Assembly (NCBI GenBank): GCA_963513935.1
Contig: OY740774.1
Span: forward strand, 96,975,668-97,039,667
Direction: 5' to 3'
Source of the DNA: Aphrophora alni
Taxonomy: Eukaryota; Arthropoda; Insecta; Hemiptera; Aphrophoridae
Length of the DNA: 64,000 bases
Shown: positions 24,850-34,814 of the stretch, piece by piece
Numbering within the stretch: position 1 is the stretch's first letter
Layout: each line of letters opens with the position of its first letter
Made by a program: the position numbers and the translations under genes
Notes under the pieces: generated by a model
Told to the model about the DNA's origin: nothing
Database searches by the model: none
The model's input: the letters and a program-made list of their open reading frames with translations, nothing else

Positions 24850-27170
24850 ATTCTTAACTTCTTTTTCCTATTTTTTATTCTACATTTAATTTTGTACAAA
24901 GAGGTTTCGTAATTAACTTAAACCTTTTAGATTTTAACACTATATAATTATTTGTTCAATCTAAACTTATAATAATTAAGTTCAATAATAAAATAGTTAA
25001 GTAAAATTATTAATTTTATTTATTAACATAAAAGGATTTATATTATACAAATATTCAATAGTACCGAGAAGTTATGTATCATTACATTCAGTTAAATTTA
25101 ATTTAATAACATTTTAATATGTAATGAAAAGATTCAGTAAAATATTTTTTGAATTATTTCAATGTGAGAATACCTCAACCTCTATCATGATTGTCATACA
25201 TATAATAAAATTCTTTTTCATTACATAAAGGTTTTAGTTTCGGTTACTAATTGAAAATTAATTTAATTTAAACAAATTATAAAAATATAAATTCTACTGT
25301 AGTTATTTTATATTAATTTTTGTTATATGTTTTTGCATATTGTATCAAAAAGAACGAGTAATAAACAGCATTCTTTGTGTATTTTTCAAACGAAAAAATT
25401 ATATTTTATAAATGTGTATGATTTATTTTGTATTCCACGAGAGTAATTAGTTTATTTTCAAACTGAGAGTGTTTAGTTGTGACTTGTATAGTTTTATTTT
25501 TTAATTTAAAAGGAAGTAATTATAAATTTAATAACGTATGTTCACTTTATTATTAAATAATAACTTAAATTATGTAGTAGGTCTAAATAGACACGTAAAA
25601 CGTGGATTATTTGTATAAATGTTGGGATGAAATCAGCTATGGACTCTAAATCTGTAGTAAAACAAGGTAGATATTTTTTTTGTGAATTGTAGGCCCTGAC
25701 CTGTGATCTTTTACTTTTTCGATAAAAAACCCATATTGTTTTTTTTAAAATTATTTTGTAGTGTGTCATGGTAAAAGTGAAAAACGTTTTCAAATCAAGA
25801 TGTTTGCACTATAACATCTACATCCCTTCTTTTAATTCACGTTGTTAATTTTAGATAATACAAATGTTAAATTACTGAAACAAATACAGATTATAAAGCA
25901 AAAAATCCCACTTAAATCACTAAAGACCAAAAGCCCACTGAATACTTCAATCCATTCTTGTTAGTTCTTCAACAATATTCTATTCCTCTATTTTCAATAT
26001 GTCAATCAAATTGTCACTCAAAAATAATTCAATAAAATCCTTTCTCAGGAGTTATTATCACCTTTATTTTATAGAATTGAGTCCAGTATGTAAAAATAAA
26101 TGATAACAATTCTTTTCTTTCTGAATAAACTACAATTCCTGGGGGTTTATCTTGCTATTACCGAATGAATAACACCCACAAAGGTAATAAAATTACTTAT
26201 TGTTGCGTGATATATAATTTTAGCTATCGTATTAAAAAACATACACGATAAATAATTTTATTGATTCAGAATACAATTCTTGTTCTATTTTATTTGTTAT
26301 TTATTTATTTATTGTAATTTTTTTTTTAAATACCTAGTTCCCTATTGACGTTAATAACGATGTTAAATTGTACACACCATTTTGCCTAATATAAACTAAC
26401 TTTAAACATATATTAAAAATATAATAAACTCCTCTTCCGTGTGTTGAGATTTGAAATATGTTTTGGAACAACGATAAAAAGGAATACAAATTAATAAATT
26501 TTAACTAATTACAGCATAATGAACGTAGGCTAAAATTCAGTGAATTTACGAAAAATATTACGTATCATTAGTATGTCATAAGTTATTTTACCTCTACGCG
26601 AAACAATCATCAATTAGTGTAAGATAATTTAATCTTTTGACAGTTTTTGTCTGCCATTATCAAATCCCCAGCCTCTGTTGATTATTTGTAAATTCCGTCA
26701 GTAAATTGCATTTGAACTACATATTAAGATAAATTATTGGTTTGAGTAACTCAAAATAACACACTGATTTGTTAAAGTATAATATATGAATACAATTTTT
26801 AAAATATGGTGCAATTAATGTAAATTAATATATGAACTTTGAGGTAGGCGGGCTATAATCTCAAACATGGTTCTACGTTACACGGAATTTATATTAATTC
26901 AAACCTCGTATATCTATTCTGGATTAACCTAACCAGAGTTGATCTGTACCTTCAAAGGTTGCATATGCATTGTATACACCAACAATGCATTGTATTTAAA
27001 TATTTTAAGAAACTGTACCAATTACAGATCAATGTTAATTTATCTCAAACATAAAATCTGTATAACTTTAATATTCAATATTTTATAACCTATATTTGTT
27101 TTCAATAATGTTTTAATATTTCTATATTTATAAAAGGTAGTAAAAAAACTTGAATGTAATAAACATACAT
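24850..27170. other. AT-rich non-coding DNA
   Basis: The 83-codon minus frame at 25542-25793 and similar frames have no recognisable domain. No RNA gene or terminal repeat was seen. Confidence 0.5.
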
Positions 27171-27174
27171 CATA

Positions 27175-27335
27175 TTTAAAAATCTGTGTCGCGTTATGCA
27201 GTGGTCGCTGCAGGAGCAATAAAAAAGGACATTTAGGAGATTGCACATTTGATACTATGTAATGAAACCTACTTACATTTTATGTTTCAACATTAAAGTA
27301 TAATGTAACTCCTCTTCAAAAATAATGTATAATCA
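27175..27335 (+). repeat. Module E, copy 4
   Basis: Landmarks are GACATTTAGGAGATTGCACA, TTTGATACTA, CCTACTTACATTTTATGTTT, CAACATTAAA and AACTCCTCTTCAAAAATAAT. It matches the 23.5-kb copy with more substitutions, and also the 7.5-kb copy upstream of the core. Confidence 0.65.
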
Positions 27336-27495
27336 TCACAAATGATGTATTTTTTCACATAATAAATTATATCCAACGGATAATAAATACGAATTGTCAT
27401 TTCTGTAATTATTACTGTTATTAGAGAAAATGGTTACAGTTTTAAAAGAGCATCTGTTTGTATTTATAAGTCAAAACCCACTGACTGATCAAGAA

Positions 27496-27735
27496 ATTTC
27501 TGGATCAAAGAAACCTATAGCTATGAATTTTTTAACATGGTTTGGGGTAGCTTATAGACACGCAATAAGAAATGGTTTTGAAAATATTTCACTCCAATAG
27601 AGTTTTCTACCCTTAAAGCATATCTCTGGATTTATGAATCCTAGAGCTATGAATTTTTTAACATGGTGTGGGTTACGTCTTTAGACGCTTATTAAGAAAG
27701 CGATTTGGAAATATTTCACTCCAAAGGTGATTTTT
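27496..27735 (+). repeat. Two-copy tandem repeat, unit ~125 bp
   Basis: Copies at about 27496-27606 and 27621-27734 share TAGAGCTATGAATTTTTTAA or TATAGCTATGAATTTTTTAA, then ACATGGT, a GGGT word, TAGACGC or TAGACACGC, and AAATATTTCACTCCAA. The second copy runs directly into an (AT)n tract. No coding signal is seen. Confidence 0.75.
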
Positions 27736-27742
27736 TTATCAA

Positions 27743-27745
<3 letters not shown>

Positions 27746-27826
<81 letters not shown>
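27746..27826. repeat. (AT)n microsatellite
   Basis: About 80 bases of uninterrupted AT dinucleotides, producing a false Ile-Tyr frame on the plus strand. Confidence 0.97.
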
Positions 27827-27828
<2 letters not shown>

Positions 27829-27863
27829 CATCCCTATATCACTATGAGAACCGTACATGGGCA

Positions 27864-27930
27864 ATTTTATATTGAAAGTGGCAGCCGGGTGCTTAGGGCA
27901 GCCGTATACGGCTGCCACTTTGAAACCAGT
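27864..27930. repeat. Imperfect inverted repeat with GC-rich core
   Basis: AAAGTGGCAGCCG on the left is inverted as CGGCTGCCACTTT on the right, and the right half contains an 18-bp perfect palindrome (GCAGCCGTATACGGCTGC). Both strands carry short open frames through it because of this symmetry. It may be the remnant of a small transposon end. Confidence 0.6.
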
Positions 27931-28029
27931 GCTTTTCTTAAAACCTGAAATAATTATGAACAAAATAAAAACATTAATTTCAACTAGAGATAGTAACATG
28001 ACTTTATCAACCGCCATTTTGTTTTATTG

Positions 28030-28390
28030 CTTAAAAATAATGTATGAAAATCAAATATTAAATAATGCATCGGCTGCAATAATGATAGGATAATGTAGAA
28101 AATCTATACACTAGAAGTTTACACATTAGCCACAGACTGCGCTTCAGTCAGTTTGTGTATATTAAGATATTGTATAGTTTACCCATTAAGATACTTATGT
28201 GGCAGCAGTAGATCTGGCAACAATGCAGGACTTCATATTGATAGTTAATATATTATATATATGTATAAACGATTCTAGTCTTCATAAAACAAAAAAAAAA
28301 GATTCTATTTTGAAAAATGATTCTATAATAATTGATTTCTTTTAAATTCCAATGCTAACATGTAGAGCGCAAGTTGTTATACTTTAAATA
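28030..28390. other. AT-rich non-coding DNA
   Basis: Nothing supported was seen. Confidence 0.5.
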
Positions 28391-28405
28391 TTCGTAATTT
28401 CGTTA

Positions 28406-29110
28406 TACAGGGTGATCAACTCAAGATGACCAAACATTGGGATCTCGAAAGCTATCAGTTTCTCAAAAAACTTTAAATTCGGAAACTTCCATGAATTTAT
28501 AAGTAAATTAAAATTAAGGTGTTGCTATATGTTTAATCTTCACCATTTTTCCAGAATGGCAGTCATTTTATTTTTTTTAACACAAACGCCATAATAATTT
28601 TTTTTACTATTTATTCAGTAATCATATTGAAATTTTTTTTTTTATTTCTCAAAATCCATTTAATCGTTCTTGGGTTATAAACATCAGTATCGGTTTTAGA
28701 ATACTCGTAATTGTGAACTCTAAGTAAATAGATTTTGTTTTAGGGATTTATTTTTTTTTATGATCACAAATTTTTATTATTTAACCGGTAATAATTTATT
28801 ACGATCGATTAAAAACTTTCAAATAATGTTCGTATTATCATTTGTAACAATCCTATGAAGTATCAATTTGATAACGTTAAAATTGATTTCTCTTCCAAAA
28901 AAGCTCTGACCAAAAGTATAGACAAAATCGCTCTATATTGGACACGGGTCTTTTATTACGTCCAATATCAATTTAAAACGTTTACAATTATTTATTCTAA
29001 TAATCATTTTTAATAGAATATTTTATTATTCTTCGAAATCTGTTGTGCCGTTTTTGAGTTATAAACACCAAAACCGGTTTTAGAAACGCGTAATCGTGAA
29101 CTCAAAGAAA
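28406..29110. mobile_element. CAGGGTG-end element remnant with internal direct repeat
   Basis: It begins ATACAGGGTGATCAACTC, the end type seen in many arthropod MITEs and in the 41.5-kb element. Inside, a ~95-bp direct repeat (about 28626-28722 and 29005-29106) shares TGGGTTATAAACATCAGTAT or GAGTTATAAACACCAAAACC, CGGTTTTAGAA and a CGTAATTGTGAACTC or CGTAATCGTGAACTC word. I could not find the inverted CACCCTG end, so the element is truncated or one-ended. It has no coding capacity. Confidence 0.55.
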
Positions 29111-29580
29111 ATTTTTTTAGCACTTCGGAATGCACATAATCGAGCTTCACGGTCTAAAGGTCTGAGCTATCAGAACAGAACAAAAATCATTTGATTCATA
29201 ATGAATGTCAGAACATATCCTGACATTTTAATACAAATATGTCGAAAACTGTGTCACCTATAGACTATAAAACTATAAACTATAAAAGTTACAAACAAAT
29301 AGTTTATCATTTTTTTTGTTTTATCGTGTTATATGTTATACATTTTACTAGTATTTTCATAAAACTATAGAGAATATGCGGTTACTTGTAACACATGCTA
29401 TACCTTGGAAGTTCTATGATTAGAAATATTTAAATAATATATGTTTTGAAATAATTAAAGGTATGAATTAACAAATACAGGATCAAAAAATATATAAAAC
29501 AATAGTCAAACTTTATACTATTTATGCTAAAGACCGTAGGTACATTTTAAATAAATTGAAACAACATTTTTTTTTTTAAA
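29111..29580. other. AT-rich non-coding DNA
   Basis: No gene or repeat was recognised apart from a T run and short ACTATAAA repeats near 29265-29290. Confidence 0.5.
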
Positions 29581-29646
29581 TATAAACCACAATATTTTAT
29601 TGAAACTTGCCGACTATGGTTTTGCTAGTTACAGCATTGTCAAGGT
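29580..29646 (-). repeat. Left terminal inverted repeat of Penelope-like fragment
   Basis: Its reverse complement matches the right repeat at 30252-30319 with about 5 mismatches in 67 positions. It contains TTGACAATGCTGTAACTAGC and GTCGGCAAG on the minus strand, the same landmarks as the right repeat. Inverted terminal repeats around PLE copies are known for this class. Confidence 0.8.
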
Positions 29647-29789
29647 AGTTACAGCATTCCACAAAATGGCGCGGAAGGTAGGTTATGTTGGTCAAATTAG
29701 TTATAAATTAAACAAACTATTGGAAAAGAAGAAAAGTTGAAAACCAGCATTTTATGTAGATAATAATTTGGGTAAATTGTAATAATAGT

Positions 29790-30103
29790 AAAGATAAAAT
29801 ACCAAAAATGAGTAAATGTGGGGTCTATCAATTATTTTGTAAAATTTGTAACATTACATATGTAGGGCAAACGGGTAGAAATTTTAAAACTAGATTAAGT
29901 GAGTATGATAGAAGATTGAGGTTAGGACATGAGGACTATAGTTTTGCTAATCACGCTTAATAACACATAATGTTTCGGAGTTTCATGCTAATATAAATTT
30001 TGATATCTTACACACAGCTAATAAATCTATAAAATTAAACCTTCTGGAAAATTTAGAAATTAATAGATTCGTTAAGAATAAAAATTTGTTAGTTTTAAAT
30101 TGA
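29790..30103 (+). pseudogene. Penelope-like element GIY-YIG endonuclease fragment
   Basis: The plus-strand frame from about 29790 reads CGVYQLFCKICNITYVGQTG followed by RNFKTRLSEYDRR, the GIY-YIG nuclease signature in the form used by Penelope-like elements: GVY and YVG, the CxxC pair, and the catalytic Arg in GRNF. The frame stops at about 29960 after FANHA. A shifted frame then continues with SEFHANINFDILHT and LLENLEINRF, which is typical of the end of the domain, up to a stop at 30101-30103. No reverse transcriptase remains, so this is a deleted, frameshifted copy. In life the enzyme nicks the target for target-primed reverse transcription. Confidence 0.88.
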
Positions 30104-30251
30104 ACAATTAATTCTCCACTCTTAAAACCATTAACCACGATAAGTCATTGTATCTCCTCCCCTACTCTCCTTTTCTCATTTAGGTTACAAGGGAAATACC
30201 CAGCTATTGTTGTATATGTACTGAACCTTTTTGTTCTTCATTCTTGTAAAA

Positions 30252-30319
30252 TACCTTGACAATGCTGTAACTAGCGAAAACATTTTCGGCAAGTATCAAT
30301 AAAATATTGTGGTTTATAC
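30252..30319 (+). repeat. Right terminal repeat of Penelope-like fragment with hammerhead-like motif
   Basis: The order is TTGACAA (core-like), a T, GCT-loop-AGC (stem II), GAAA, ACATTTTC (very short stem III and the presumed cleavage C), then GGCAAG. The core departs from CUGANGA at two positions, so activity is doubtful. The repeat ends with AATAAAATATTGTGGTTTAT, which includes an AATAAA polyadenylation-like signal. Confidence 0.6.
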
Positions 30320-32363
30320 TAAAAAAAATTGTTGTTTTAATTTAGTCAAACTTTATGTAAAAAAATGAGGTATAATAATAAACAAATTTAATGTTTGGAC
30401 CAGAAGATTGGAGAGAGAAATTATAATTGATTTGTAGGCTAGTAAAAAAACTTAGACAAACTCTTGTAAATTTCAAAATAAAAGAATGGAATTAAATTAA
30501 TTAATCTGTTATTAATAAATAATAAGTAGAAATATAATTATTATATTTTATATGTAAATTTTATACGAAGAAACAGACCAGAAAGAAATTGTAAAATTAT
30601 TTAAATAAATGTAAGTAAAGAATTAATAATTATTTAAGTAAAAATCAATAAATAAATATAAAGATTAAAGAACAATTTAGTATATTTATTTGAATTAGAA
30701 TGGATCAAAAAGAATTTAAATAACTAAAAAATGAGAAAATATTTTAGGGAGTACTGATTACTGTTGTACTAATAGAACAGCCTTGAGAATAAGCTTGTAG
30801 GTATGTGACAAAGGAATGTAGGAGGTGAATCAGGTGTTAATAGTGGTTAGTTAGTTTCAGACAAATCACAAGAAATATGAAAATTGTATCACTCTAAGAG
30901 AGAACAAAAAACAATTAAGAATCACAATATGTAGATCTCCCTAGCTATTTTCGTTATCGAGAAAAAAATCTAGTTTGAAATTTCCTGTTCCTGAAATGTC
31001 CGATATGTCCAAATAACTCACAAACCAAATTTTTTGCAAAAATGGTAACTAATGAGTTTTGTTTGGGTTCTACACTTAGTTAAAATATGAACAAAATCGT
31101 TAATGCCGGTTTTGAGAAAATCGTATTTTCGAATTATAAATTTATGTAAAGCAGTTATCGCAAAAAAAATAAATAAATATATTTCTAACTAAAGTACCAA
31201 AGTATGTATAAACTAATTTGATTAGAATCAGTCTACCTCTGTGGGCTATAGAGTGAACAGACACATATCATTCCATTCCAAACATATTGAATTGTATTAG
31301 AAATTGGTCAAAGTGTTTGCGCATAGTTCTAATGTTCTGATGTAAAACGTATCTATACGTATCTTTTGCATCTTTACAAAATGAATCAAATTAATTATAT
31401 CTTTACTTTCGTCCATACTTATCTAAATATTTGTATTACAACAAAAGTAATATATTGTGTTAACCTAATGCTCGCTATTTAAATCGTTCTTTACCTAAGA
31501 AATAATTAAAGAAAATATACCACTCCATGCTATTTTAAATATTGAATTTTACAAATAAATGCAAATAATTGGAAATGAAATAAATAACGAATGAAACACA
31601 TGGTTACAAAACAATATCAATAATAACAAACAATTTTATGATCAAAAGTCGTAATACAGAACCAACAATAACTGGACTACACAATCTCACAATCGGGTTT
31701 AAATAATTTTTCTTAATTATAATATGAATGGTAAAAGTACAATATAATATTATTTAGTATACAAGGAAATGGTGTACATTAATTAAATATTATTATTACA
31801 GAAAAAAATAAAGTTCATTTAAAAAAAAAAAAAAAATTAGAACGATAGTGTAAAAATTAGCTTAGTTAGTTATATAATTGGAAGTATATGTTTGAAGTAG
31901 TAGACGAAATTATATTTCATCAAATTATGAAGGTAGTAATATCATATTATAGTAGACGAAATTAATTACAATATAAAGTAAATATTTGTTGTTAACCGTT
32001 AGTATGAAACATGTTATATTACAAATACAGTAACTAAACCTATTAAGTAAGAGTAATCATAAAAATTACACGTAATACAATTTTGTTTTCTAATAAGATA
32101 CGTCTGCAACGGTTTTGTCTTTAAAAATCTTGATTTTTTAAAAGTTGGGTCGCCATCTAGTGTTTAATAAATTTTAATCTACTGGAGACCATTTTGAATA
32201 ATTCGTTTTCAGAAGTACTCCATCATATTAAAATTATTTACAATTAATTTTAGTATGAAATGTAGGTATAACTTATTAAATAGCTTATCGAATTTAACTG
32301 CAAAATTACAAAGTCATTTATTATACAAAGTTAATAAGTAAATTATTATATGATTATTATAAT

Positions 32364-32366
<3 letters not shown>
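30320..32366. other. AT-rich non-coding DNA
   Basis: No supported gene. Short features: two TAGTAGACGAAATTA copies (about 31900 and 31952) and a 17-base A run near 31820. Confidence 0.5.

Positions 32367-32405
<39 letters not shown>
32366..32405. repeat. (AT)n microsatellite
   Basis: About 38 bases of AT dinucleotides directly abutting a T run and the hairpin cluster that follows. Read on the minus strand, it would be the simple-repeat tail of an element ending at 32406. Confidence 0.92.
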
Positions 32406-32414
<9 letters not shown>

Positions 32415-32500
32415 CTGGGCTGTGATAGCCTCCATCAGAGGCTTCACCGGCGTCGACCTAAAGGTCTTTTGCCGCTAATACAGTATTAGAGAAATTATAG
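32406..32500 (-). mobile_element. Hairpin cluster, possible LINE 3' end
   Basis: GC-rich island of consecutive short hairpins: GGCT-loop-AGCC, GCCTC-CATCA-GAGGC, a GACCTAAAGGTC near-palindrome, and CTAATACAGTATTAG. Read on the minus strand it is followed by A9 and then (AT)n, the organisation of a non-LTR retrotransposon 3' end with a simple-repeat tail. No coding sequence lies upstream on that strand, so a 5'-truncated or SINE-like copy is likely. The family is not identified. Confidence 0.5.
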
Positions 32501-32905
32501 AAATAGGAAAATAATAAATGTTACACAAAATTACAATATAAAATAAACATAAACATTGGGAAATGAATCAGTAAAAATACATATATGTATTTTTTTTATA
32601 ATGTGAGATAGTATATTCTAACTTATTTTGAGGTTATAATAAAAATAAAACAACAACTAGACTTATCTATTATGTAAGGGAAATTACACACCATTTTAAA
32701 TTAAAACATTTAAATTGATTTAAAAAAAAACATTACATTTTTAATCAAATCAAACTGAGAAAACTATATAAAGTGATTACTTTTATTTAAATCTAATACA
32801 TGTATATAGATAAAAACGAAAAATTAAAACAATAAATTGTTCTAATTACGTTATAAAATCCACAAATAAATTATTTAAAATATTTTCTTTTCCGCTTGAA
32901 TTGTT
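32501..32905. other. AT-rich non-coding DNA
   Basis: No gene or defined repeat was recognised. Confidence 0.5.
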
Positions 32906-32907
32906 GC

Positions 32908-33183
32908 AACTATCATGAGTACAATGTTCCGCCTGTCCCAGCTTCGTCACTCTGTCATTTGTTGACACGTTTCGGATAACCTCCATTTCAAAACAACTAT
33001 TTGTACTGATCATCCTACTCTGGGAATCGTTATTTTAAATTTAACGTCGATTTAATATAACGATTCCCAGAGTAGGATGATCAGTACAAATAGTTGTTTT
33101 GACAATGTAGGTTATCCGAAACGCGTCAACAAATGAGAGAGTGACGAAACTGGGACAGGCAGAACATTGTACTTGCGATAGTC
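32908..33183. mobile_element. Foldback element H3, 276 bp
   Basis: Two arms of about 126 bp (32908-33032 and 33058-33183) are inverted copies around a ~25-bp AT-rich loop. The inner ~35 bp (AACGATTCCCAGAGTAGGAT and onward) are essentially perfect. Each arm, read outward, contains TTGTT, a TGACAA or TGAAAT core-like word, GGTTATCC, GAAACGCGTC or GAAACGTGTC, then AACAA, so TTGTT and AACAA can form stem I of a hammerhead-like fold. The core deviates from consensus. It sits 71 bp beyond the end of the Crypton-like pseudogene but need not belong to it. Confidence 0.8.
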
Positions 33184-33254
33184 TTACAAATAAACCGAAT
33201 AGCGTATAGTTAAAGGTCTCATAAGAGTCATGAAAATATACACAATTTGTTTAT

Positions 33255-34019
33255 TTACAGGAATCTTTTTTTGTATAGAAGTTTTTGAACTAAAACTTTT
33301 ATTTTAGGCCAAGTTTTGTTTTGGAAAACTGTTTGATATTGGGACATTAACATCTCACATTCGTGTTTTCTTGGTGGCTTGCACTTGGCAATGTGAGTCT
33401 TAAAAAAATCGATTACAATATTTTTCTCTAGATCGGTCCATTTTGTAATCTCTCTTTTTATAGATTTCTTAGAGGCTACTATGTTTCTTTTAGTTTGCAG
33501 AACTGAACTGGAAGAAGACTCACTTACTCCGATTAGGTCTTTTAAAGGTAACAAGTCTCCGTTTTCTTCTTCTTCTGAACTTTTACTTCCTTTATCAACT
33601 TCATCGAAGTTGGTAGATTGTAATATATCTTCGTCAAGATTTACCTCTATCTCATCTAGCGATTTACCTTTATTTTTGGCTCCTTCGCTACTCTCAATTG
33701 ATAACAATAACTTTGCAATTTTTGCTGTTTGGAAAACGTCATCTGGGAACCTATATTCACTACGATGAACTGAAGACGTATGCTCCATAAACGAAGCGAG
33801 CTGTTCAATATCCAGGTCATTTAATTGGAACAATTGAGATATTATTGCTAAATGTTTCCTGAGAGTTCTTGATGTGACTGCATCAGGATTTTTCAAACCT
33901 GCTATTTTGGAGTGCTTCTGCAACACTTTATAACCAGTGATCGGATTAGTAGTATTTACATTTGCAAAGAGGAATATGTTCTCCGATGGAACAAAATTGC
34001 TTCTTAATTTAATCAGCAA
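33255..34019 (-). pseudogene. C-terminal part: recombinase box II, catalytic Tyr, SANT-like tail
   Basis: A 254-codon frame. TSRTLRKHLAII (residues 49-60) corresponds to box II with Arg54. LASFMEHTSSVHRSEYR (74-90) corresponds to the LGH motif and the nucleophile region, with His80 and Tyr89. The Gly of the usual GH pair is Glu here. Residues 120-175 are acidic. Residues about 187-254 (TKWTDLEKNIVIDFF ... KTWPKIKVLVQKLL) resemble a SANT/Myb-like DNA-binding domain. The first histidine of the usual HxLR motif is not present, as in relatives I know of. It ends at a normal stop at 33255. Confidence 0.76.
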
Positions 34020-34122
34020 ATCTTTTGCACGTCAAAACTGAACAACACAGGTGTCACTTTTCGTTTTCCCTGATTGACCACCCGTTTAAATTTTCTTATA
34101 AGAATCATTTCAATAGGTCTCA

Positions 34123-34814
34123 CTACTTGTTCGAACTCCTCATAATTATGGTTATTTGAATATTTTCATATAGATCTAGTGGAAGTCTCTGAAGCTCACC
34201 TACTCGTTTTCTGCACAAAAGGAGTACTCTACAGCATGTAGTCTCAACCAACTGACGGTAGGCACGCAGATCACACTGATTGGCATTTATTGTTGATGCT
34301 GCTTGGCTAGCTTGTTTTACGAGGTAATCTCTGAGTAATTTGAGATCACTTTTAAGAGGAACGATGGTGATTTTATTCATTTTATTACCATGAAGATTGT
34401 TCGCAGCCTGGTGTGACACTTCGAATTTCCAATTTGACTTTAAAAAAAGAATTGTTGTTCTAAGCTCGGCTTCAGCCTCAGTTGCGGATTGTCCTCCGAA
34501 GCAGTGTTTCTTTTTTAATGCATACGAGATTCCTATTTCACAGCACTCTTTTAAAGAAGTACTTATATTCATGCGTAGGTTCGTGCGTTATATCTGTCTG
34601 CGTTGGGATCGTAATTAGCTGCTCTTTTTGCTGCTTCCAGAAGTACGTCAAAAAACTCTGGTTTCAATGCATGCAGTAGATTTGAAATTCGTGGTTCTAT
34701 TTTCTTTACTTCTATTAACAATTTTGCCAACTCTCTCATTTTTCTGGAAGTAACGTTCACTTGGTGTTTATCCCTATGAGTTAAAACGTAACGTGAACCA
34801 TATGAGCAAATCAT
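34123..34814 (-). pseudogene. Middle part: helical region and recombinase box I
   Basis: Two overlapping frames (34569-34814 and 34123-34572) continue the protein. The first has KMRELAKLLIEVKKIEPRIS, a segment characteristic of this family. The second ends with RVLLLCRKRVGELQRLPLDL, which fits the box I arginine motif of tyrosine recombinases (Arg followed by a GEL or SEL turn). A frameshift near 34571 separates them, and another near 34145 ends the second. Past that point the other frame reads NYEEFEQVVRPIEMI and then GKRKVTPVLFS, up to about 34022. Confidence 0.74.

Larger units (their letters stand above)
29580..30319 (+). mobile_element. Deleted Penelope-like element bounded by inverted repeats
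   Basis: The unit is a 67-bp inverted repeat, about 145 bp of unassigned DNA, the endonuclease fragment, about 150 bp of 3' untranslated sequence, and the other 67-bp repeat. Most of the element including the polymerase is missing. The left side has an extra partial copy of TAGTTACAGCATT at about 29647-29659. This copy is a useful model for how the window's coding-free foldback elements could arise: loss of everything between inverted terminal repeats. Confidence 0.78.

Noticed and set aside
27826..28093. Overlapping frames on both strands through the GCAGCCG palindrome
   Set aside because: Both arise from the symmetry of the inverted repeat. No domain is recognised.
33481..33768. Plus frame of 95 codons
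   Set aside because: Shadow of the Crypton-like coding sequence on the other strand. Plus frames at 34397-34679 and 35761-35946 are also shadows.
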